Source of the DNA: Bacteroidota bacterium
GTDB lineage: Bacteria; Bacteroidota; Bacteroidia; Bacteroidales; F082
DNA length: 64,000 bases
Direction of reading: 5' to 3'
Assembly: GCA_018830105.1 (NCBI GenBank)
Contig: JAHJTC010000016.1
Coordinates: 62,001-126,000 of the forward strand
Shown: one piece after another, positions 54,187-62,672 of the stretch
Position numbering within the stretch: position 1 is the stretch's first letter
How the letters are laid out: each line of letters opens with the position of its first letter
The notes under the pieces: model-generated
The model's input: the letters and a program-made list of their open reading frames with translations, nothing else
What the model was told of the DNA's origin: nothing
Databases searched by the model: none
Position numbers and translations under genes: made by a program

Positions 54187-55323
54187 TTAGGATTTTTTGA
54201 GAAAACTGCCGTCAGTAATGCGGTTAAAGCCTTCTGTTACAACTTGCTCCCCGGGCTTCAGGCCTTTGGTGACGCGCGTCATATTGCCATACGTACGGCC
54301 AATTTCAACATAGCGCTTACGGCCAATCAATTCGTCATTTTCTTCGGCAGCGACATAGAGATACCTCCCATTAAGGTCTTCTTTGATCACTTTTGAAGGG
54401 ATAATGAGGCTGTTTTCAGCCGTGAAATCATTGATTTCAATTACGGCGATCATATTGGGCTTCAGCATCTCGTTTTCGTTTTCAAATCGCAGCTCAATCT
54501 CGAAAGTGCGGTTGTTTTTATTGATGACATTGCCAATTCGACTGATTTTGATGGATTTTTGATATTCCGGGTAAGCCGGAAATTTCAGGCTTACTTCATC
54601 ACCGGTTTTTATACTGGGTAAAAACGATTCTGAAATATCGGCCCTGACATAAATTTCCTTCAGGTTAACCAATTGCATCAGCTGTGCGCCCGGAATAGCC
54701 AGTTCTCCTTTTTTCTGGTTTACATTTTCGATAATACCATCGATAGGTGCATAAATCAAGGACATATCCAGTTGGGCTTTCATTGTTTCAAGCCTGTTCT
54801 GCAGGTTGTTCTTGTTATTTTTTGCTTCGAGGAATTGCATTTCGGAGCCGATTTTTTGTTCCCACAGCCTTTTCTGACGTTCATACACATCCATGGCAAG
54901 CACGAGGGAGGTTTCCAGCTCGATAATACTTTTTTCTGTAACCTCTGTGTTGAGCTTAGCCAGTAGCTGTCCTTTTTTTACACGGTCGCCTTCTTCAACG
55001 TAAATATGCATAATTTGGCCATTCACCTCTGGACTGATAAAGGCTTGATCTACAGGTATTACACTGCCACTGGCTTCGAAAAAGTGCTTAAAAGTTGTAG
55101 GCTCAAGATGTTGCAGAACAACGGGTTCTCTCATCAGCTCGCTGTCGCCATTGGCCAGGCTGGCCAACTTTTTCTCGCTTTCCTTAATTTTTTGTGTCAG
55201 ATCGCGCTGCTGCTGACGAAGTGCTTCCAGTTCCTGACGTGCGGTTTCTTCGGTTTCCGGACTACTGCAGGCAGCTAAAAATCCGATAGCCAGTGCAGTG
55301 ATGATAAATTGTATTTTCTTCAT
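54187..55323 (-). CDS. RND efflux periplasmic adaptor lipoprotein
   Basis: 378 aa. Lipobox FLAAC (Cys19), then an N-terminal Gln/Glu-rich coiled coil (RQELEALRQQQRDLTQKI) not found in the first adaptor. The lipoyl halves are GQIMHIYVEEGDRVKKGQLL and DGIIENVNQKKGELAIPG, with a hairpin helix between, then a barrel and the membrane-proximal end. It joins TolC (55969) and the pump (50693). It starts 15 bp after tetR and lies 71 bp before the pump gene. Confidence 0.93.
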   Translation of the reverse strand: MKKIQFIITALAIGFLAACSSPETEETARQELEALRQQQRDLTQKIKESEKKLASLANGDSELMREPVVLQHLEPTTFKHFFEASGSVIPVDQAFISPEVNGQIMHIYVEEGDRVKKGQLLAKLNTEVTEKSIIELETSLVLAMDVYERQKRLWEQKIGSEMQFLEAKNNKNNLQNRLETMKAQLDMSLIYAPIDGIIENVNQKKGELAIPGAQLMQLVNLKEIYVRADISESFLPSIKTGDEVSLKFPAYPEYQKSIKISRIGNVINKNNRTFEIELRFENENEMLKPNMIAVIEINDFTAENSLIIPSKVIKEDLNGRYLYVAAEENDELIGRKRYVEIGRTYGNMTRVTKGLKPGEQVVTEGFNRITDGSFLKKS

Positions 55324-55338
55324 GGGGTTTATTTACTT

Positions 55339-55956
55339 TCAGTTATTGATAAATTCGGGATAATTCTCCTGGATATAAAGCCAGCCGGTTTTGGAAATAA
55401 TACCAAAAAGGTGGTATTTGAAAACTTCAGTGAAGAACTGTTTGGAGTGCAACTCTTCGGCAGTGATCAGGTCGCTGTGCATAAAATATTCGATGCGAAG
55501 CATACTGAGTTTTGCCAGTACTTCCTCGTTTATGTCCTTGCGGTAGTAACCTTCTGCTTTTCCTTTTCTGAGGTTCTCAATCATCATGTTAAAGGTGTGT
55601 TCGCGGCGCACTTCCTGCACTTTTTTATAAAGCTGTGGATAGTACCTTTTGAGATCAAAATCAAGCGCAGGATTATGAGCGATGACCATGGCATTTACGT
55701 AATGATACAGCTCAAACATGCTTTCGATGGCGTTGAGATTTTTAAGGGTGATGTCCTTGAGATTACATTGATTTTGTTCCAGAACGGTATTCAGGGCTTT
55801 TTCGACCAGATCATTTTTGTCGGTAAAATAGTGGTAAAGCGTCTTTTTCGATAAGCCCATTTGTCGCGCGAGCTCATCCATGGTTACGCTTTTGATGCCA
55901 TAACGACCAAAAATTTCTGTCGCCTGTTGTAAGATTTCTTGTTCTCTGGCTTCCAT
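55339..55956 (-). CDS. TetR/AcrR family regulator inside the efflux operon
   Basis: 205 aa. The helix-turn-helix reads IFGRYGIKSVTMDELARQM followed by GLSKKTLYHYFTDKNDLV. It lies between tolC and the adaptor gene, so its product rises with the pump and can shut it off by feedback. The operator is probably the perfect inverted repeat at 57393, before tolC. Confidence 0.92.
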   Translation of the reverse strand: MEAREQEILQQATEIFGRYGIKSVTMDELARQMGLSKKTLYHYFTDKNDLVEKALNTVLEQNQCNLKDITLKNLNAIESMFELYHYVNAMVIAHNPALDFDLKRYYPQLYKKVQEVRREHTFNMMIENLRKGKAEGYYRKDINEEVLAKLSMLRIEYFMHSDLITAEELHSKQFFTEVFKYHLFGIISKTGWLYIQENYPEFINN

Positions 55957-55968
55957 TATGTTGTCGTA

Positions 55969-57345
55969 TTAATTTTCGTAGCCATCAGCCAATAAGCTTT
56001 CCAGCGAAACATTCATATTCAGCACCTGCAATGCCGCGTTGATGTATTGCGATTGTGCATTGAGGAATTGATTATGGGTGTTGAGCAAATCGATGCTGGA
56101 GGCCACGCCTTCGCGGTATTTAATGCCTGTGCGCCGAAATATTTTTTCGGCAATTGCTTTGTTTTTACGGGTGTTATCAAAGTTGAGCAAGGCATTTTGA
56201 TAGTCTTTTAGCGTTGTTTCATACTGTATCTCGAGGCTCGACTTGAGCTGTTGCTCGGCCACCCGTGTTTTCTCCAGATCGAACTGTGCTTGTTTTACTT
56301 TGGCATGCCGCTGCCCGCTGCTAAAGATGGGGATATTCATGTTGACGCCAAAAACGGAGCTGCCAAACCATTTGCCACTGGCATTAAAAAAGTCCCATTC
56401 GGTTCGCTGAGCCTGTGTTTGATAGTTCACAAAGGCTGAAAGCGTGGGCAGGTAACTGCTTTTTTCCAGTTTTACCTGCAAAAGGGCGAGGTCTTGTTGA
56501 TTTTTCAGAATTTGAAAATCAATATTTTTACTGACCTGAAAATTGCTTCCCAACAAAGCCTGAGCTGCTGAAGCTTCGACCAAATCATCCAGGTTTTCTT
56601 CGAGCTCGAGTTGTGCTTCATTATTGAGCCCCAGGTTGAGTTTTAAATAAGCCAGGGCTATTTCGAGTTGACTGAGTGCATCAACGCGGCCAACTTCCAG
56701 CTCGGAAATGAGCAGCTCAAGCTGGTCAACGTCGGTTTCTTCGGCAAATCCATTGTCGAAAATAATACGGGTTTCCTCGGCGAGTTTTCGGGTGATTTCC
56801 AGTGTTGAATCAATTACTGCAATACCTTCCTCTGTGGCCAACACCATAAAATAGGCCTCCGATACGCTCTTTATTACATCAATCTTGTTTTTTCGGTATT
56901 GCTTTTTACTTTGTTGCAAGAAAGCTTTTGAAGCTTGTAAGCCAACAATATAGCTTCCGCTGAAGAGCAACTGATTGATCGATCCACTCAGGGATGCGTT
57001 GTATTTTGTTCCAAATTTGATCTCTACATCCTGGCCGGGTTGCCCGAAAAAATCACCGGGAACCAACTGCACGGGCAATGCCATATTGTCGTTGTAACCA
57101 ATGCTTGCATCCACCTGTGGCAGGCCAATCGTGATGCTTTCTTTCACCTGATAGCGCGCCTTGTCGATGTCTAAAGCAGAAGTCTGCAAATCCCAGTTGT
57201 GCTCAAGTGCATATTCACGGGCGGCCTGCAGGTTTAGTTCCATTTGCTGTTCCTGAGCTTGCAAGCTGTTGAGCCCCAGCAGCATTCCTGCAATCAGCAG
57301 CAGGGCTGTTTTTTTTCTTCGTATCATATTTTGATGTTCTGTCAT
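55969..57345 (-). CDS. TolC family outer-membrane efflux protein
   Basis: 458 aa. The signal peptide ends in SLQAQ (mature Gln); an ATG at 57327 (MIRRKKTALL) is the likelier start by signal shape, six codons inside. TolC repeats: YALEHNWDLQTSALDIDKA at the N-terminus and SASIGYNDNMALPV-like strands, then NMNIPIFSSGQRHAKVKQAQ and YREGVASSIDLLNTHNQFL in the second half. It is the first gene of the second pump operon and is preceded by an inverted repeat operator. Confidence 0.93.
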   Translation of the reverse strand: MTEHQNMIRRKKTALLLIAGMLLGLNSLQAQEQQMELNLQAAREYALEHNWDLQTSALDIDKARYQVKESITIGLPQVDASIGYNDNMALPVQLVPGDFFGQPGQDVEIKFGTKYNASLSGSINQLLFSGSYIVGLQASKAFLQQSKKQYRKNKIDVIKSVSEAYFMVLATEEGIAVIDSTLEITRKLAEETRIIFDNGFAEETDVDQLELLISELEVGRVDALSQLEIALAYLKLNLGLNNEAQLELEENLDDLVEASAAQALLGSNFQVSKNIDFQILKNQQDLALLQVKLEKSSYLPTLSAFVNYQTQAQRTEWDFFNASGKWFGSSVFGVNMNIPIFSSGQRHAKVKQAQFDLEKTRVAEQQLKSSLEIQYETTLKDYQNALLNFDNTRKNKAIAEKIFRRTGIKYREGVASSIDLLNTHNQFLNAQSQYINAALQVLNMNVSLESLLADGYEN

Positions 57346-57392
57346 TTGTGCCTTAAATTATTTGGCCTGCAAAATTAATAGATATAACAGCA

Positions 57393-57420
57393 GGAAACTA
57401 TTAATGTTATAATAGTTTCC
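57393..57420. promoter_or_regulatory. perfect inverted repeat operator before tolC
   Basis: GGAAACTATT (57393-57402), an 8-base spacer, and AATAGTTTCC (57411-57420) are exact complements. It lies 48 bp before the tolC start. Length and symmetry fit a TetR dimer, most likely the one encoded in the same operon. Confidence 0.75.
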
Positions 57421-57578
57421 ATAGTTTTTTTGTTAATTAATTGTAAACACTACATGAATCTTGGCAAAAGCACTCATTTACAGGCGCTTTGCCATGATAG
57501 GGGGTGTTGGTTGGTAAAAAAAACCGGTGTTCTAATCCTTCAAAAGAAACCGGCTCAATAATTTTTTTTCGGGTTAAA

Positions 57579-58199
57579 TTACTTGAACCCTGCCGAATTT
57601 TTTCTTTTTTCGTAATAGATAAGCCCTTCGGTTGTGGCTACACTTCTAACGAAACTCTCGAACATCTGATCAAACAGCGTCTTGAACGAAAAGGCCTCTG
57701 GTGGAAAAAAATCCGGGTTGTGAATATCGATCAAACGACTGATGTAGAGCCTTGCAATCAATTCAATACTCAGGTCGTTGCGATACATTCCCTGACTGAT
57801 GCCTTTGGTCAGGTTGATCCGTATTTTTTCGGAGATAAACCGAATACGTTCGTCAAAATGTTGCTGGTAAATTTCCGGGAAAAGTCCTTTCAGCTCATGG
57901 GTGATAGAGGGTGAAATATCGTAAAACTTCTGTGCCAGCTCATGTGAAACAATGAGCAGAATGTCGATGGCATTCATGCCCTCAAAGTCATATTCAATAA
58001 AAATTTCAACGAATTTCTCACGTTCCAGTTCCAGGGTTTTTTCAACCAGACTTTCGTTCGATTTTACATATTTCTGGAGGATTATTAAATCATCACCCAG
58101 CAGTGGCTTTAACTTATCATACGATAAATTGCGCACCCCTACTTCAAGGGCTTTGCGACGAATGGTTTCCAAAATGGGCTTTAACTCTTCCTGAATCAT
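57579..58199 (-). CDS. divergent TetR-like regulator
   Basis: 206 aa from the ATG at 58199. The helix-turn-helix area (KALEVGVRNLSYDKLKPLL followed by ILQKYVKSNESLVEKTLE) keeps the TetR spacing but differs at many usual positions, including the Tyr-x-x-Phe normally seen before the third helix (LQKYVKSN). The C-terminal two-thirds resemble the regulator at 55339 in helical pattern. It lies upstream of the tolC operon on the same strand. It may be a second control layer or a DNA-binding variant with a changed target. Confidence 0.7.
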   Translation of the reverse strand: MIQEELKPILETIRRKALEVGVRNLSYDKLKPLLGDDLIILQKYVKSNESLVEKTLELEREKFVEIFIEYDFEGMNAIDILLIVSHELAQKFYDISPSITHELKGLFPEIYQQHFDERIRFISEKIRINLTKGISQGMYRNDLSIELIARLYISRLIDIHNPDFFPPEAFSFKTLFDQMFESFVRSVATTEGLIYYEKRKNSAGFK

Positions 58200-58283
58200 A
58201 ATGACAATGCGAACCTCCAAAAAATGTGCGCCAAAGGTAGAAAAAATTTCAATGGGGCAACTATTTTACTAATAATCTTTAAT

Positions 58284-59840
58284 TCAATCGGTTGCGATGA
58301 TCATTTTGTGGTGAACAGCTTGTTTGTCGCTGCTGATTTCGTAGAAATATACACCCGGGTTCAGGTTCCAGTTGCGTGCAATGAATTGGTATTCGTGTTT
58401 GCCGCGTTCGTGATAAACCTGATTTATTGGCATAGCTACAGTACGTCCTGTTTGGTCGTAAACGGTAAGACTTACCTTTCCGGCTTGATGTATTTTATAG
58501 TTGATCAGGGTAGTTTGTTTAAAAGGATTGGGGTAATTCTGTTCCATACTGACAGGTATCAGTGGCGTTTCGGTTATGCCAACGGTCATATCTACCAGGG
58601 CGGTATGGATCGAACGCTGGCCGTCGTCCATACGCGTCCAGATGGGGCGCACCATATTGTCGTGAGCAGCAATATTGTTGTAATCTCCGAAGAAGATATT
58701 GTCCCAGGGAACAAAAGGACTTTCGCTAATTTTTACATTGGTAAATGTTTCGCCTCCATCGCCTGACCAGGCCATATACACATCCGTTCGATTGTCGTCG
58801 TATGCCCTGCGATCGTAATAAACAAAATACAGGTAGCCATTGGTTTGGTCGATGGTCATCCAGGTAAAAAACTGCTGATTTCCGGGGCCGTCATCATTGA
58901 TACGCACAGGCTCCGACCAGCTATCTCCTTGATCTGTTGATTTGGTGAGCCAGATATCGGTATCATCAACACCGTTTCGCTGGTCGGCGAAATTGATATA
59001 AATAGTGCCCCGGTAGGGCGAATCGCTGAGGTCGCATTTGGTTACCGGCATCCCGTTTGAGCGCGAAATTCCAGGAATATTAATATCCCATCCGCCGATA
59101 TGCGGATCAACCGGAATATCTTCATCGAGCCAGCTGTCGCCACTATCGAACGAACGGTCAAAAACAATCCCTTCAGGCCCTGACCAGGATACGTATATTT
59201 CGCCATTGGGCCCTACCGCCGGCACAGCACCTTCGGTGGTTTCATCGCTGTCAATGCAGTTGCCGTGAACTTCGTTGATGCTGATAGCCTCTGTCCAGCT
59301 TTCGCCGCCATCAGCTGATTTGCTGAAGCGGATGTTACTTTGGCAGGATGGATCAGATACACCATAATCATCAAATTGTGTCCAGGTAACATAGATGATG
59401 TTCGTTTGAGGATCGATTACTGCCCAGTGTTTATCCTGTGCCTTATCGCCATTGAGACCCATATAGCTCCCCGGGCTCCATTGTCCGCTTTCTTTGTCGT
59501 ATTTCTGACAAACGATGCGATCGATCCAGTTGCCGATTACAGGGTTGGAGAGGTGGAAATAATAGAAATCACCGGCGGTATCTGTCATGATCACCGGATC
59601 GCCCCAAACGCCATATTCGGGAGAGCTTAAAACTGCGGCATCCCAGGTGTAGCCCCCATCTTCGGAGTAATACCAAAAGTTGTTGTTGGAACCGGCCATA
59701 ATTTCCAACGGATTTTTGGGATTGATCCAAATGCTGGGTTCATTGGCAGAGGTGTAATTTCCTATTTGCACGTTTTGGTATTGCCCGAAAACCAAAATCG
59801 GTGCAAGCACAAACAACAGTATAGCTATATTTTTACGCAT
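58284..59840 (-). CDS. secreted sialidase-fold (Asp-box) protein with T9SS type A sorting domain
   Basis: 518 aa from the ATG at 59840, which gives a signal peptide ending in ILVFGQ (mature Gln). Five Asp-box motifs mark a beta-propeller: SEDGGYTW, SADGGESW, SFDSGDSW, STDQGDSW and SGDGGETF. The C-terminal about 90 residues are a T9SS type A sorting domain (MEQNYPNPFKQTTLINYKI, VSLTVYDQTGRTV, LNPGVYFYEISSD), so the protein goes to the cell surface by the system encoded at 28793-34932. Enzymatic residues of true sialidases (for example the Arg triad) were not located; it may bind glycans or act as an adhesin. Confidence 0.88.
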   Translation of the reverse strand: MRKNIAILLFVLAPILVFGQYQNVQIGNYTSANEPSIWINPKNPLEIMAGSNNNFWYYSEDGGYTWDAAVLSSPEYGVWGDPVIMTDTAGDFYYFHLSNPVIGNWIDRIVCQKYDKESGQWSPGSYMGLNGDKAQDKHWAVIDPQTNIIYVTWTQFDDYGVSDPSCQSNIRFSKSADGGESWTEAISINEVHGNCIDSDETTEGAVPAVGPNGEIYVSWSGPEGIVFDRSFDSGDSWLDEDIPVDPHIGGWDINIPGISRSNGMPVTKCDLSDSPYRGTIYINFADQRNGVDDTDIWLTKSTDQGDSWSEPVRINDDGPGNQQFFTWMTIDQTNGYLYFVYYDRRAYDDNRTDVYMAWSGDGGETFTNVKISESPFVPWDNIFFGDYNNIAAHDNMVRPIWTRMDDGQRSIHTALVDMTVGITETPLIPVSMEQNYPNPFKQTTLINYKIHQAGKVSLTVYDQTGRTVAMPINQVYHERGKHEYQFIARNWNLNPGVYFYEISSDKQAVHHKMIIATD

Positions 59841-59850
59841 AATATTAGGC

Positions 59851-61161
59851 TTAAAAGTATTCTTTGTTTTCAATAATCAGGGTTTCATCCAGTTTGTTTT
59901 CGGTATGAGCCACAGCACAGGCAATACTGGCATCACCGGTGATATTTACGACGGTTCTGAGCATATCGAGCGGACGGTCAACGGCAAAAATCAGGGCAAT
60001 TCCTTCAGTAGGAATACCAACAGCACCCAAAACAATGACCAGCATTATCATGCCGGCGCCGGGAACAGCCGCAGATCCGATCGAAGCCAGGGTAGCGGTA
60101 AGCACGATGGTAAGTTGTTGCATGAGCGAAAGATCCATGCCGTAAATCTGCGCCAGGAAAACGGCGGCAACAGCCTGATATAAGCTGGTTCCGTCCATGT
60201 TAATAGTTGCGCCGAGCGGCAATACAAAACTGCTGACTTCTTTTTTAACACCCAGGTTTTCTTCGCAACATTGCATGGTCATAGGCAAGGTGGCAGCACT
60301 TGAGCTGGTCGAAAAAGCCAGGAGCTGAGCAGGGGACAGACCTTTGATAAATTGTTTGAAGCCAATTACCGTCAGCAGGCTTATTATTAAGGGATAGATC
60401 ACGAAAACAAGCAACAAAAGTCCGATAACAACGGTGAGTGCATAGAGTCCCAGCGAACCAAAAAGGGCTGCTGTATCGGCAATCTGATCACCGGCAACTT
60501 CTACAGTAATGGATGCTATCAGCGCAAAAACACCATAGGGTGCGATCCACATGATAAGGTGAATCATCTGTAGCACAATTTCGTTTAGCGACTCAAAAAA
60601 CACTTTTACAGGTCTGGTTTTTTCGGTGGGGATCAAAATCATCGAGATGCCGAACAGGATGGAAAAAAAGATCACCTGCAGCATGCTGGTGTTTTCCGTC
60701 ATGGCCAAAAAGATATTGTCGGGCACAATGTCGGTGATAAACTGTAGCGGACCCTCATCCGTAATGGTTTGATCCGTTGCAGCCACATTGGCGGCGTATT
60801 TCTCCTGAAATTCCCGTGATTTTTCCTCAGGAAGGAGCTTTCCGGGTTGGGTGATGTTTACCACCATCAAACCAACAGTGATGGCGATAACCGTAGTTAA
60901 AAGGTATAAGCTAATGGTTTTTAACCCAATACGCGACAGCTTCGACACATCATTCAGGTTTGAAATACCATTGATAAGAGACACGATAATCAGCGGAACG
61001 GCAATCAGCTTGAGCAATTTGATAAAGATCGTGCCCCAGGGTTTGATCCAGTCAGTCGTAAAATCGTGCCAGCCAGCCATAACGGCAAGTAAACCGAAAA
61101 GTATTCCGGCTCCCATTCCTATAAGAATCAGCCAGTGAAGTGCAATTTTTGTTTTGATCAT
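59851..61161 (-). CDS. dicarboxylate/amino acid:cation symporter (SLC1/DAACS family)
   Basis: 436 aa with eight helices plus two re-entrant loops. The HP1 motif FSTSSSAATLPMTMQCCEE is at about residues 268-286 and the helix 7 motif ATINMDGTSLYQAVAAVFLA follows. The second loop is in GAAVPGAGMIMLVIVLGA. Members take up glutamate, aspartate or C4-dicarboxylates with sodium or protons. It is followed 10 bp later by the T9SS cargo gene, with no clear reason for the pairing. Specificity cannot be read. Confidence 0.93.
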   Translation of the reverse strand: MIKTKIALHWLILIGMGAGILFGLLAVMAGWHDFTTDWIKPWGTIFIKLLKLIAVPLIIVSLINGISNLNDVSKLSRIGLKTISLYLLTTVIAITVGLMVVNITQPGKLLPEEKSREFQEKYAANVAATDQTITDEGPLQFITDIVPDNIFLAMTENTSMLQVIFFSILFGISMILIPTEKTRPVKVFFESLNEIVLQMIHLIMWIAPYGVFALIASITVEVAGDQIADTAALFGSLGLYALTVVIGLLLLVFVIYPLIISLLTVIGFKQFIKGLSPAQLLAFSTSSSAATLPMTMQCCEENLGVKKEVSSFVLPLGATINMDGTSLYQAVAAVFLAQIYGMDLSLMQQLTIVLTATLASIGSAAVPGAGMIMLVIVLGAVGIPTEGIALIFAVDRPLDMLRTVVNITGDASIACAVAHTENKLDETLIIENKEYF

Positions 61162-61292
61162 GGATTAATAAATCGTCAAATAGCAATGTATTATTGGCTC
61201 CTAAAGCAGACCGAAATTATTTTTTTCAAATATACATGATTTTTTTGCACCAGAATTCGAGTTTTATGCTGCACCTATTTTTGACTTTTGAA

Positions 61293-61360
61293 AAAGGGGG
61301 GCGAGGCATTAAACCACTACCCCCACCAGAGTCAAAAAACTTGTCAATTAATTTCAGGAC
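61293..61360 (+). repeat. degenerate tail of the palindromic repeat
   Basis: This stretch has the repeat's downstream tail: ACCACTACCCCCAC, then TCAAAAAACTTGTCAA and TTTCAGGAC, as in 61521-61579. Only a remnant of the right arm (GGGGGGCGAGGCATT) precedes it, so it looks like a decayed copy. Confidence 0.75.
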
Positions 61361-61370
61361 GTAATTTTTT

Positions 61371-61579
61371 TAGCGCGAAGCGCAGCCGTAGCCCCCATAC
61401 CCCCGAATTCGGGGGCTTCAGCCCGGACAAGCATCAAGTAAAGGCGGAATTTCCATCAACATACCTTTACAATAATTATCACCGGGCCGAAGCCCCCAAA
61501 AATTGGGGGTATGGGGGCCGGGGACAATTTAACCACTACCCCCACTAAAATCAAAAAACTTGTCAACCGATTTCAGGAC
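61371..61579 (+). repeat. palindromic repeat copy 1
   Basis: Left arm at 61390-61426 with GCCCCCATACCCCC, a GAATTC centre and GGGGGCTTC, then GCCCGG. Right arm at 61482-61518 is its reverse complement with small changes: CCGGGCCGAAGCCCCC and GGGGGTATGGGGGC. Each arm can fold on itself, and the two arms can pair with each other. An inner stem GTAAAGG/CCTTTAC sits between them. A tail common to the copies follows. It directly precedes the DUF559 gene. Confidence 0.9.
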
Positions 61580-61661
61580 AAAAAACCATAAAAAAGTCAA
61601 CAACCAGTTTTAGTAATGTATTTGAGATTTCCGTATATTCGAAAGCTAATTCTACAGGAAG

Positions 61662-62072
61662 ATGAAATATGCCAAAATAAAAGTATTTGTCAATCGCCTG
61701 CGAAACAACATGACACCAGAAGAAGAGATCCTTTGGACTAAATTGCGAGGAAGACAACTGTTGGGTCGTAAGTTTGTGAGACAAACAGCATATATCTATG
61801 AAAAAAATATCACAGGCGATTACTATTTTTTCGTGCCTGATTTTTATTGCAGAGAAGAAAAGTTGGTGATAGAACTTGATGGGAAAATCCATGACTATCA
61901 AAAAGCGCGTGATTATCGACGCGATGAAATTCTAAAACAGCACGGCCTGAAAGTTTTACGCTTTAAAAATGAAGAACTTCAAGATATCAATCAGTTGCTC
62001 GAACGCATTAAAGCTGAGTTTTCAGATCAGGAAATGCGGTTCAGAAGAGTAAGAAAGAAAGAACAGAAATAG
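61662..62072 (+). CDS. DUF559 family endonuclease-like protein (Vsr-like fold)
   Basis: 136 aa. The N-terminus RLRNNMTPEEEILWTKLRGR and the core VPDFYCREEKLVIELDGKIHD are those of DUF559, which shares the very-short-patch-repair type fold. Likely metal ligands are D60, E71 and D73. The last 40 residues read HGLKVLRFKNEEL, also standard. There is no signal. It sits between repeat copies 1 and 2, only 19 bp from copy 2. DUF559 genes are often found as small, repeat-flanked genes; an active role in DNA cutting or in moving the repeats is inferred. Confidence 0.92.
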   Translation: MKYAKIKVFVNRLRNNMTPEEEILWTKLRGRQLLGRKFVRQTAYIYEKNITGDYYFFVPDFYCREEKLVIELDGKIHDYQKARDYRRDEILKQHGLKVLRFKNEELQDINQLLERIKAEFSDQEMRFRRVRKKEQK

Positions 62073-62090
62073 CGGTTTTGAAGGATATTT

Positions 62091-62320
62091 TTAGCGCGAA
62101 GGTGGTGTATAGCCCCGGCCCCCATACCCCCGAATTCGGGGGCTTCAGCCCGGACAAGCATCAAGAAAAGGTAAAACTCCCACCACCGAACCTTAACATT
62201 CCTTCTCACCGGGCCGAAGCCCCCAACTTTTGGGCCTGCCTGTCTGGCAGACAGGGGTATGGGGGCCGGGACAATAAAACCACCAATCCCACCTAATCTA
62301 AAAACGCTTCTCATCAAACC
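62091..62320 (+). repeat. palindromic repeat copy 2
   Basis: Left arm at 62113-62153 keeps the full outer CCCCGG plus CCCCCATACCCCC, GAATTC and GGGGGCTTC. Right arm at 62209-62270 matches it in reverse, broken by the 21-bp insert at 62235. The inner stem is AAGGT/ACCTT. The tail after 62271 is diverged. It starts 19 bp after the nuclease stop. Confidence 0.9.
62235..62255 (+). repeat. nested 21-bp palindromic insert in copy 2
   Basis: A 21-bp unit whose core is CTGTCTGGCAGACAG splits the GGGGG run of the right arm. Copy 1 lacks it. The core is palindromic apart from its middle base. Confidence 0.88.
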
Positions 62321-62340
62321 TCAATCTACAACTCTTATTT

Positions 62341-62572
62341 CTTCGCGAAGCACAGCCGTAGCCCCCATACCCCAATTCGGGGGATTCAACCCAATCAATC
62401 ATAAAGTAAAGGCAAAATTACCACCATCAAGCCTTCACTTAAATTCTCACCGGGCCGAAGCCCCCAATTTTTGGGCCTGCCTGTCTGGCAGACAGGGGTA
62501 TGGGGGCCGGGGACAATAATACCACTCACCCAATCCACAGTCAAAAAACTTGTCAACCGATTACTGGTCATG
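62341..62572 (+). repeat. palindromic repeat copy 3
   Basis: Begins with the palindrome CTTCGCGAAG. The left arm (62360-62392) is partly decayed: the centre has lost a base (CCCCAATTCGGGGG) and GGCTTCAGCC became GGATTCAACC. The right arm (62450-62512) is intact and carries the same 21-bp insert. The inner stem is AAGGC/GCCTT. The tail TCAAAAAACTTGTCAACCGA follows. The next gene, pfkA, starts about 100 bp later. Confidence 0.9.
62476..62496 (+). repeat. nested 21-bp palindromic insert in copy 3
   Basis: Identical in sequence and position to the insert in copy 2 (62235-62255), at the same point in the right arm. This suggests that copies 2 and 3 duplicated after the insertion. Confidence 0.88.
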
Positions 62573-62672
62573 TCAAAAAATCAGCCTGCCTCACTTCTTG
62601 ATTTATTTATCTTTAACGTTAATGTAATTTCTTCGAAAACAAAAAGTACTTACTTTGCAATAAAAATAGATT

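Larger units (their letters stand above)
61162..61661. other. repeat-bearing intergenic region upstream of the DUF559 gene
   Basis: No gene is supported here. It holds a degenerate repeat tail (61293-61360) and repeat copy 1 (61371-61579). The last 80 bases carry the DUF559 promoter and an AGGAAG ribosome site. Confidence 0.7.

Noticed and set aside
57530..57565. AAACCGG motif occurring twice near the end of the divergent TetR gene, considered as a terminator
   Set aside because: The two copies are direct, not inverted, so they do not form a stem.
61288..62519. Three open frames that read the repeats and share a peptide containing HTPEFGGFSPDKHQ
   Set aside because: The shared peptide is only the translation of the palindromic arms. 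There is no ribosome site pattern, and the changes between copies follow base pairing rather than codon position.
61371..62572. Repeat cluster as a CRISPR array
   Set aside because: Copies are few, about 200 bp long, spaced unevenly and separated by a gene. There are no short equal repeats with unique spacers and no cas genes.
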